Of a stretch of DNA of 5,319 bases, positions 1 to 5,319 are shown one piece after another. Made by a program: the position numbers and the translations under genes. Position 1 is the stretch's first letter. Every line of letters begins with the position of its first letter. The DNA comes from Erysipelotrichaceae bacterium (GTDB taxonomy: Bacteria; Bacillota_I; Bacilli_A; Erysipelotrichales; Erysipelotrichaceae): NCBI GenBank assembly GCA_027449005.1, contig DAIDML010000063.1:1-5319 (forward strand), read 5' to 3'. Under the pieces are notes generated by a model. The model made no database searches and was not told where the DNA came from. It was given only the letters and a program-made list of their open reading frames with translations.

Positions 1-28
1 AGATTATGTTACGGGACGATTTGGATAA
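1..28 (+). CDS. C-terminal tail of an upstream gene (partial, unidentified)
   Basis: Reading from base 2, eight codons (DYVTGRFG) end at a TAA at 26-28. An intrinsic terminator stem starts at base 27, so the stop codon and hairpin overlap, as they do after cysE in this window. The gene enters from the left edge and too little is visible to name a product. A second open frame (from base 3, ending with TGA at 42-44) would put the stop inside the hairpin loop and stem, and is less likely. Confidence 0.35.
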
Positions 29-56
29 GATTTCACGCAAGTGAAATCTTTTCTTT
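27..56 (+). terminator. Intrinsic terminator of the upstream gene
   Basis: AAGATTTCAC (27-36) and GTGAAATCTT (41-50) form a perfect 10-bp stem closed by a GCAA (GNRA-type) tetraloop at 37-40. A T-rich run follows (49-56, TTTTCTTT). It separates the upstream gene from the mrp promoter. The stem is AT-rich at its base but otherwise has textbook form. Confidence 0.8.
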
Positions 57-74
57 AGGGTTTCATTGAAAACC

Positions 75-103
75 TTGACATTACTGTAGGTCAGTTTTAT
101 GAT
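75..103 (+). promoter_or_regulatory. Sigma-A-type promoter for mrp
   Basis: A perfect -35 box TTGACA (75-80) is followed after 17 bp by TATGAT (98-103), one mismatch from the -10 consensus. Transcription should start near 110. That leaves a leader of only about 15 nt, nearly all of it ribosome binding site, so no leader-based control of mrp is expected. I saw no clear operator around it. Confidence 0.8.
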
Positions 104-124
104 GAATGAGCAAAAGGAGTATGT

Positions 125-940
125 ATGAGTGAAAATAAAAAATTAAATCCTAACTTCAATCCATTTGGAGTTCGTCTCAATAAAGAGAGTCATATAAAGA
201 AAGTGATTGCGGTGGTCAGTGGAAAAGGTGGAGTAGGTAAGTCCTTAGTCAGTGGACTGCTTGCGTCCACAGCCATAAATCAAGGCTATTTCACAGGATT
301 GTTGGATGCGGATGTGACAGGCCCTTCCATTGGTCGTATGTTTGGCATCAAACAAGGAGCTTACTCTAATGAAGAAGGCTTGATTTATCCAGCTGTGACA
401 CCAAAGCAACTTAAAATCATGAGTTCCAATATGTTACTCGAAGATGAAGAAAAAGCCGTCATGTGGCGTGGCATCATGATCAACAATGCGATCAAAGATT
501 TCTATGCGAAAGTGTTGTGGCAAGATCTTGATTTATTGTTTGTGGATATGCCTCCAGGAACTGGGGATGTGCCATTAACCGTGTATCAATCGCTCCCTGT
601 GGCCGGCATTGTGCTTGTGACCACACCTCAAGATTTAGTGAGCATGATAGTCGCAAAAGCCATTGATATGGCCAACAAAATGAATGTGCCAATCTTAGGT
701 ATCATTGAAAACATGTCGTACATGAAAGATGAAGCAAGTGGGCAAGTGTTTTATCCTTTTGGGGAAAGTAAACTTGAAGAATACGCCTCTCGTCATAACA
801 TCAAAATCCTAGCACGTTTACCCATTGATCCGACCTTGCGTTTAGCTGCAGATCAAGGAGAATTCGATCAATTGGAAGTGGAGTATTTGAATGATGCTTT
901 ACAAAGCATTGTGAGTGACATTGACCTTCAAGTAGAATAA
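125..940 (+). CDS. mrp: Mrp/ApbC-family P-loop ATPase (Fe-S cluster carrier-like), cysteine-free
   Basis: This 271-residue cytosolic ATPase belongs to the Mrp/NBP35 branch of the MinD/ParA (SIMIBI) class. In other bacteria such proteins bind and transfer Fe-S clusters. Visible motifs are the deviant Walker A GKGGVGKS (33-40), switch I DADVTGPSI (61-69), the family-typical MWRG (113-116), Walker B/switch II DMPPGTGD (141-148) and ENMSY (195-199). The N-terminal DUF59/MIP18 domain of longer Mrp proteins is absent; only about 24 residues precede the ATPase core. The CxxC that normally follows ENMSY and ligates the bridging cluster is replaced by KDEAS, and the whole protein has no Cys. Its role as a cluster scaffold is therefore doubtful, although nucleotide binding looks intact. 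The start is set by AAAAGGAG (112-119), 5 nt before the ATG. The gene is monocistronic with its own promoter and has no obvious terminator before the cys promoter. Confidence 0.9.
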   Translation: MSENKKLNPNFNPFGVRLNKESHIKKVIAVVSGKGGVGKSLVSGLLASTAINQGYFTGLLDADVTGPSIGRMFGIKQGAYSNEEGLIYPAVTPKQLKIMSSNMLLEDEEKAVMWRGIMINNAIKDFYAKVLWQDLDLLFVDMPPGTGDVPLTVYQSLPVAGIVLVTTPQDLVSMIVAKAIDMANKMNVPILGIIENMSYMKDEASGQVFYPFGESKLEEYASRHNIKILARLPIDPTLRLAADQGEFDQLEVEYLNDALQSIVSDIDLQVE

Positions 941-946
941 GATTTC

Positions 947-975
947 TTGTGAAGTGCATTCAAATGGTTTATACT
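947..975 (+). promoter_or_regulatory. Promoter of the cysK-cysE operon leader
   Basis: TTGTGA (947-952, 4 of 6 matches to TTGACA) lies 17 bp before TATACT (970-975, 5 of 6 matches to TATAAT). Predicted transcription start is near 982. This gives a leader of about 150 nt before cysK, with the leader-peptide ATG about 20 nt from the 5' end. The promoter begins 7 bp after the mrp stop codon. Confidence 0.65.
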
Positions 976-1001
976 AACTTAAAGAAAGAAAAGGTGGCGT
1001 T

Positions 1002-1031
1002 ATGTGTTGTATCTGTCGATGTCGATGGTGA
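1002..1031 (+). CDS. Cysteine-rich leader peptide MCCICRCRW of the cysK-cysE attenuator
   Basis: A 9-codon frame, ATG to TGA, encodes MCCICRCRW: four Cys, all TGT, at positions 2, 3, 5 and 7. AAGGTGG (991-997), a near-consensus Shine-Dalgarno sequence, ends 4 nt before the ATG. The frame sits about 20 nt after the predicted transcription start and about 100 nt before cysK, the cysteine synthase gene. Its TGA is 3 nt from the 5' strand of a putative antiterminator (1035-1042). Inferred role: a ribosome sensor of charged tRNA-Cys in which translation, not the peptide, is the regulatory act. Against chance: Cys is otherwise very rare in this window (4 in about 1,590 residues). Trp and Arg codons are also present, but one or two each look incidental. 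No homologue was recalled. Confidence 0.75.
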   Translation: MCCICRCRW

Positions 1032-1034
1032 ATC

Positions 1035-1088
1035 GCCTTAGTGGACCCCTCCACCTTTTTCTGTGGTGTTTGAATGTTCAACTAAGGC
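1035..1088 (+). promoter_or_regulatory. Antiterminator helix of the cysteine attenuator
   Basis: GCCTTAGT (1035-1042) is the perfect reverse complement of ACTAAGGC (1081-1088), giving an 8-bp helix. Past one G-A mismatch it can extend by G1044-C1079 and A1045-T1078. The strand 1081-1087 is the same one used as the 5' arm of the terminator stem. CCTTAGT occurs identically at 1036-1042 and 1094-1100, so the two helices compete for one partner. The loop can hold a small hairpin, CACC (1052-1055) with GGTG (1065-1068). A ribosome at the leader stop codon (1029-1031) would cover the 1035 strand; one stalled at the Cys codons would not. Confidence 0.72.
1041..1060 (+). other. Small hairpin with T-run inside the cys leader (possible pause site)
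   Basis: GTGGA (1041-1045) and TCCAC (1050-1054) form a 5-bp stem with a CCCC loop, followed by CTTTTT (1055-1060). It looks like a weak terminator or an RNA polymerase pause hairpin, such as the ones that keep polymerase in step with the leader ribosome in trp-type attenuators. It overlaps the antiterminator 5' strand, so it could only form before that helix or in its absence. Confidence 0.4.
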
Positions 1089-1106
1089 TTAGTCCTTAGT
1101 TTTTTT
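1080..1106 (+). terminator. Attenuator (intrinsic terminator) upstream of cysK
   Basis: AACTAAGG (1080-1087) and CCTTAGTT (1094-1101) form an 8-bp stem with a 6-nt loop CTTAGT, running into seven T (1100-1106). It lies about 25 nt before the cysK start, within the operon leader, so it must be conditional for cysK to be expressed from the upstream promoter. It may also stop transcripts arriving from mrp, which lacks its own terminator. Confidence 0.85.
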
Positions 1107-1130
1107 ATCAATAGAAAGCGAGAAATAGAA

Positions 1131-2054
1131 ATGTTAGTCAACAATATCACTCAACTGATTGGACAAACACCGATGGTGGATGTGTCACAATCCTTTAAAA
1201 CCAAAGCGCAACTGGTCGTGAAAGTGGAATTCTTCAATCCAGGCGGAAGTGTTAAAGATCGTATTGCCTTTGCGATGATTCAAGAAGGCTTAAACCGTGG
1301 TCTTATTAATGAGAACACCCACATCATTGAAGCCTCCAGTGGTAACACTGGGGTTGGCTTAGCCATGGTGTGTGCTGCATTGAATCTTAAACTCACCATC
1401 ATCATGCCAGAAACAATGACCATCGAACGACGTAAACTGATCAAAGCGTATGGTGGTAATCTTATCCTTTCTGATGGAAGTAAAGGCATGAAAGGCTCCT
1501 TAGCCATTGCCCATGAAATGATTGCGGCTGAAGAGAACACCTTTATGCCTTCACAGTTTGAAAACCTTGTGAATCCTAGAACCCATCGTGAAACCACTGT
1601 TAAAGAGATATTAAGTGACTTACCACGTGTGGATATTTATGTCTCAGGAGTGGGTACAGGGGGAACCATTTCAGGAGTAGGTCAAGTGTTAAAAGAAACT
1701 TTCACTGATGTGAAGATTGTGGCGGTTGAACCTGCCAATTCGCCAGTGATTTCTAAAGGAACTCCTGGTAAACATCATATTTATGGTATTGGGGCAGGCT
1801 TTATTCCTAACACCTTAGACATGAATGTTTTTGATGAAGTAAAAACGGTTGAAGATGAAGAGGCAGGAGAGTTCGCACGTCAACTCGCTTATAAAGCAGG
1901 CTTGTTTGTGGGGATATCTTCAGGTGCTGCCTTTAAAGTGGCGTATGACTATGCCATGTTAGAAGAGAATGCGGGTAAAACCGTGGTGGTCTTGCTACCT
2001 GATACCGGCGAGCGCTATTTATCATCACCTTATTTATTGAAAGAGGAGAACTAA
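1131..2054 (+). CDS. cysK: Cysteine synthase A (O-acetylserine sulfhydrylase)
   Basis: This PLP enzyme of 307 residues, a normal length, makes cysteine from O-acetylserine and sulfide in the cytosol. NITQLIGQTPMV (5-16) is the family's N-terminal signature. K42 in NPGGSVKDR (36-44) is the PLP Schiff-base lysine. SSGNTG (69-74) is the substrate loop, GTGGT (175-179) is the phosphate cup, GIGAGFIP (219-226) is typical of the family, and GISSGA (261-266) carries the serine expected to contact the PLP ring nitrogen (S264). The loop has Ser where most relatives have Thr (TSGNTG), a conservative change that keeps the hydroxyl. No CBS or other extra domain is present. The start matches the family start. 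The ribosome site is weak (AAGCGAG, 1116-1122). It is first in a cysK-cysE operon behind the Cys-leader attenuator, so its expression is inferred to rise when Cys-tRNA is scarce. Cystathionine beta-synthase is a less likely alternative. Confidence 0.95.
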   Translation: MLVNNITQLIGQTPMVDVSQSFKTKAQLVVKVEFFNPGGSVKDRIAFAMIQEGLNRGLINENTHIIEASSGNTGVGLAMVCAALNLKLTIIMPETMTIERRKLIKAYGGNLILSDGSKGMKGSLAIAHEMIAAEENTFMPSQFENLVNPRTHRETTVKEILSDLPRVDIYVSGVGTGGTISGVGQVLKETFTDVKIVAVEPANSPVISKGTPGKHHIYGIGAGFIPNTLDMNVFDEVKTVEDEEAGEFARQLAYKAGLFVGISSGAAFKVAYDYAMLEENAGKTVVVLLPDTGERYLSSPYLLKEEN

Positions 2055-2563
2055 TGGCGTTATTGGATACGGTTCGCTCCATAAAACGACGTGATCCTAC
2101 CGCAAAATCCTTATTAGAGGTGATTTTGTTGTATCCTGGTGTTCATGCTTTGTTTTATTATCGAATTGCACGAGTGTTGTATCAACTTAAACTCTTTTTA
2201 CTGGCTCGTATGATTTCTCAGTTTGCTCGTTTTCTCACGGGCATTGAGATTCATCCTGGAGCTAAAATTGGAAAACGTCTTTTCATTGACCATGGTTTTG
2301 GTGTGGTCATTGGTGAAACCAGTGTGATCAAAGATGATGTCATGATGTATCATGGGGTCACCTTAGGCTCAAAGAAATTGGTACAAAGTAAACGTCATCC
2401 AACCATTGAAGATCGTGTTGTTTTAGGAGCTGGATGCAAGGTTATTGGGGATATTGTCATTGGACATGATTCCATGATTGGAGCGAATGCGGTGATCAGT
2501 AAATCATGTGATCCTCATAGCATCTTAGGGGGAGTTCCTGCTCAATCACTCAAGAAAAACTAG
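2054..2563 (+). CDS. cysE: Serine O-acetyltransferase, short form
   Basis: The enzyme acetylates serine with acetyl-CoA to give O-acetylserine, the CysK substrate. Its 169 residues comprise a short helical N-terminal region and a left-handed parallel beta-helix of hexapeptide repeats (about 64-160). Residues corresponding to the E. coli active site are present: D14 in RRDP, D79-H80 in DHGFGVVIGET, and R114-H115 in KRHP. The typical end LGGVPAQSL is followed by only KKN. The long N-terminal helical domain of the 270-residue enterobacterial enzyme is missing, as is usual for short forms. The C-terminal tail ending in Ile that plugs the CysK active site in the classical cysteine synthase complex is missing too. 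The ATG overlaps the cysK stop (TAATG), with AAGAGGAG (2041-2048) as ribosome site, so translational coupling is likely. It should share the leader attenuation control. Another hexapeptide acetyltransferase is unlikely given the DP, DH and RHP motifs. Confidence 0.95.
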   Translation: MALLDTVRSIKRRDPTAKSLLEVILLYPGVHALFYYRIARVLYQLKLFLLARMISQFARFLTGIEIHPGAKIGKRLFIDHGFGVVIGETSVIKDDVMMYHGVTLGSKKLVQSKRHPTIEDRVVLGAGCKVIGDIVIGHDSMIGANAVISKSCDPHSILGGVPAQSLKKN

Positions 2564-2585
2564 ATGGATTTTTCCATCTTTTTTT
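2562..2585 (+). terminator. Terminator of the cysK-cysE operon
   Basis: AGATGGA (2562-2568) and TCCATCT (2573-2579) form a perfect 7-bp stem with a TTTT loop, followed by a T run (2579-2585). The stem begins inside the cysE TAG stop codon (2561-2563), so there is no room for another gene in the operon. Confidence 0.85.
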
Positions 2586-2596
2586 ATTGTCCTTGC

Positions 2597-2624
2597 TTGA
2601 CAGAACATCACTTATCAGTATAAT
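2597..2624 (+). promoter_or_regulatory. Strong sigma-A-type promoter of groES-groEL
   Basis: Perfect consensus TTGACA (2597-2602) and TATAAT (2619-2624) are separated by 16 bp. Transcription should start near 2631, at the left edge of the CIRCE operator. The strong core is consistent with a vegetative promoter held down by a repressor. Confidence 0.9.
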
Positions 2625-2632
2625 AAACTATG

Positions 2633-2659
2633 TTAGCACTCTACAGATTTAAGTGCTAA
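2633..2659 (+). promoter_or_regulatory. CIRCE operator (HrcA binding site)
   Basis: TTAGCACTC (2633-2641), a 9-bp spacer, then AAGTGCTAA (2651-2659). This is the CIRCE inverted repeat TTAGCACTC-N9-GAGTGCTAA with one mismatch, G to A, at the first base of the right arm. It occupies the first transcribed bases and ends just before the groES ribosome site. HrcA bound here represses groESL, with relief on heat or protein-folding stress. hrcA itself is not in the window. Confidence 0.95.
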
Positions 2660-2676
2660 ATTAAGAAGGAGGCAAT

Positions 2677-2958
2677 ATGATACAACCAAGTTTTGATCGA
2701 GTCGTCCTCATTAAGATCAACCAAGAGGCTAAGACTCAAAGTGGTATTCTATTATCACAAAACACCCAAGACCAGTCCTATTTAGGTCAAGTGATCAGTG
2801 TCGGTGAAGGCCGATATGAGCATGGTGTGCTCATAAAACCCCCATTTAACATTAACGATGTGGTGGTTTACAAATCCTACGCAGCAACCACCATTAAACA
2901 TGAAGGTCAGGAATATCTTGTCGTCGACAGTAAAGATATTCTCGCAACCATTCACTAA
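2677..2958 (+). CDS. groES: Co-chaperonin GroES (Hsp10)
   Basis: This 93-residue cytosolic subunit of the heptameric lid closes the GroEL chamber. It is of normal length. FDRVVL (6-11) matches the family start. The mobile loop (about 16-32) carries GILL (23-26) where GIVL is usual; this tripeptide docks on the GroEL apical domain. The usual double Gly before it is reduced to SG. VISVGEGR (39-46) leads into the roof loop, and DILATIH closes the fold. AAGGAGG (2666-2672) lies 4 nt before the ATG. It is first in the groES-groEL operon under CIRCE control. It contains no Cys. Confidence 0.96.
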   Translation: MIQPSFDRVVLIKINQEAKTQSGILLSQNTQDQSYLGQVISVGEGRYEHGVLIKPPFNINDVVVYKSYAATTIKHEGQEYLVVDSKDILATIH

Positions 2959-4581
<1,623 letters not shown>

Positions 4582-4584
4582 ACC

Positions 4585-4614
4585 AAGACGTGTGAACTTT
4601 CACACGTCTTTCTT
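4585..4614 (+). terminator. Terminator of the groESL operon
   Basis: AAGACGTGTGA (4585-4595) and TCACACGTCTT (4600-4610) form a perfect 11-bp stem with loop ACTT, followed by a T-rich run (TTTCTT, 4609-4614). It starts 4 nt after the groEL stop codon and insulates the downstream kinase gene from heat-shock transcription. Confidence 0.9.
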
Positions 4615-4634
4615 GTTTCACCTCCTTTAATGTG

Positions 4635-4643
4635 TGATAAAAT
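4635..4643 (+). promoter_or_regulatory. Extended -10 promoter of the deoxynucleoside kinase gene
   Basis: TGA-TAAAAT (4635-4643) fits the extended -10 form TGN-TATAAT with one mismatch in the hexamer. No good -35 box is found 16-18 bp upstream (best is GTTTCA or TTTCAC around 4615-4621, within the terminator tail), which is common when TGN is present. Transcription should start near 4650, giving a leader of about 23 nt. Confidence 0.5.
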
Positions 4644-4672
4644 GGGTGATATGACATTTAAAGGAAACGACT

Positions 4673-5319
4673 ATGACGAATTATGCCAAGTTATTTGAAA
4701 AAGTAAATCATGACAATCCCTGTGATATGGTGATCATTGAAGGGGTAGTGGGTGTAGGTAAAAGCAGTTTATTGGAACATTTAGTGAAATTAGGATTCAT
4801 TCCTTATCGTGAACCTGTGGTGGATAATCCTATTCTTGATCAATTCTATTATGATCGTGCTCGCTATTCTTTTCCACTGCAAGTGTTCTTTTTAAATAAG
4901 CGTTTTGCCCATATTAAAGAAGCAGTACATGTCTCACAAGCAGTGATGGATCGCTCCATTTATGGGGATGCGATATTCGCATCCATGCTTAATGCGAATC
5001 AAGAGATGGAAGACATAGAGTTTGAAATCTATCAAGAACTGTATCAAAACATGTTGGAGCATGTCGCTCCTCCAAAACTGATGGTGTACCTACAAGTCTC
5101 TGTGGATGAGGCGATTCGTCGTATTCAAAAACGAGGAAGAGATTATGAACTCATTGTGGAAAGAGCGTATTGGGAGCGTTTAAATGCGGAGTATGAAGTG
5201 TATTTCTCGCAATACAATATTTCTGATGTGCTTGTGATCAATGTCGATCACTTGGATTTTGAAGCCAATGAAGATGATCGTGAATACATCCTAATGCGTA
5301 TCATGGAACGACTTCAAGA
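4673..5319 (+). CDS. Deoxynucleoside kinase (deoxyadenosine/deoxyguanosine kinase type), 3' end cut by window
   Basis: The frame starts at ATG 4673, with AAAGGA (4660-4665) 7 nt upstream, and stays open to the window edge. The 215 residues seen are close to the family's usual total, so little is missing. It phosphorylates deoxynucleosides with ATP in the cytosolic salvage pathway. Motifs in order: P-loop GVVGVGKSS (24-32), REPV (46-49) with E47 as likely catalytic base, a family-like stretch with FPLQVFFLNKRF (67-78), DRS (93-95), and a LID with RRIQKRGRDYE (149-159) that would contact ATP phosphates. This order fits the dCK/dGK/dAK family rather than thymidylate kinase or bacterial Tdk. Base specificity (dA, dG or dC) cannot be read from sequence alone. 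It is a separate transcription unit after the groESL terminator. Confidence 0.88.
   Translation, partial: MTNYAKLFEKVNHDNPCDMVIIEGVVGVGKSSLLEHLVKLGFIPYREPVVDNPILDQFYYDRARYSFPLQVFFLNKRFAHIKEAVHVSQAVMDRSIYGDAIFASMLNANQEMEDIEFEIYQELYQNMLEHVAPPKLMVYLQVSVDEAIRRIQKRGRDYELIVERAYWERLNAEYEVYFSQYNISDVLVINVDHLDFEANEDDREYILMRIMERLQ

Noticed and set aside
3..44. Alternative frame for the upstream gene tail ending with TGA at 42-44.
   Set aside because: It would place the last codons inside the terminator hairpin; the frame ending at 26-28 fits the stop-then-hairpin pattern seen elsewhere in the window.
492..692. Minus-strand open frame inside mrp, and similar antisense or shifted frames at 1280-1597, 2782-2991, 2858-3052, 3314-3607, 4389-4574 and 4475-4657.
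   Set aside because: All lie within or across well-identified genes, have no recognisable family motifs, and look like by-products of those genes' codon composition.
1041..1060. GTGGA-CCCC-TCCAC plus CTTTTT as the main terminator of the leader.
   Set aside because: Only 5 bp, and followed 20 nt later by a much stronger 8-bp hairpin with seven T. Kept as a possible pause hairpin.
1002..1073. Reading the leader frame through TGA (1029-1031) as Trp, extending the peptide to 1073.
   Set aside because: Other Trp codons in the window are TGG and no gene uses internal TGA, so code 4 is not supported.
1035..1106. T-box leader for cysK, prompted by TGGA (1042-1045), which could pair with the U-CCA end of tRNA-Cys, in front of a terminator.
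   Set aside because: The leader is only about 150 nt, the conserved AGGGTGGNACCGCG element is absent, and no stem I architecture is apparent. The Cys-rich frame and the competing helix explain the region better.

Overview
The window looks like chromosomal DNA from a low-to-moderate GC member of the Bacillota. The evidence is strong AAGGAGG-type ribosome binding sites, near-consensus TTGACA/TATAAT promoters, a CIRCE heat-shock operator before groESL, a short serine acetyltransferase and a free-standing deoxynucleoside kinase. Several traits (GroEL without its Gly-Met tail, the short acetyltransferase) would fit the Erysipelotrichia/Mollicutes side of the phylum, but that placement is an inference. 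TGA is never used as a sense codon in the genes read here and Trp is always TGG, so the standard bacterial code applies.

Layout, all on the + strand. (1) Positions 1-56: the probable last codons of an upstream gene and its intrinsic terminator. (2) 75-940: a promoter with consensus boxes and a Mrp/ApbC-type P-loop ATPase that contains no cysteine. (3) 947-1130: a promoter and a leader of about 150 nt. The leader holds a 9-codon reading frame, MCCICRCRW, followed by mutually exclusive antiterminator and terminator helices. (4) 1131-2563: cysK and cysE, overlapping by one base and closed by a terminator. (5) 2597-4614: the groES-groEL operon with promoter, CIRCE and terminator. (6) 4635-5319: an extended -10 promoter and a deoxynucleoside kinase gene that runs off the right edge.

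The most striking element is the cysK-cysE leader. CysE makes O-acetylserine and CysK converts it with sulfide to cysteine. The leader peptide has 4 Cys in 9 residues, while the six other proteins together have only 4 Cys in about 1,590 residues. Segment 1035-1042 can pair with 1081-1088, and that pairing excludes the terminator stem 1080-1087/1094-1101. The leader stop codon lies just 3 nt before 1035. This is the geometry of a trp-type transcription attenuator: a ribosome that finishes the peptide masks the antiterminator strand, so the operon is off. A ribosome starved of Cys-tRNA stalls upstream and leaves that strand free, so the operon is on. Amino-acid operons in Bacillota are better known for T-boxes and repressors, so a cysteine peptide attenuator here deserves checking.

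The remaining genes are housekeeping. Mrp-family ATPases are linked to Fe-S cluster handling, whose sulfur comes from cysteine, but mrp and cysKE have separate promoters. No terminator separates mrp from the cys leader, so the attenuator may also end mrp transcripts.
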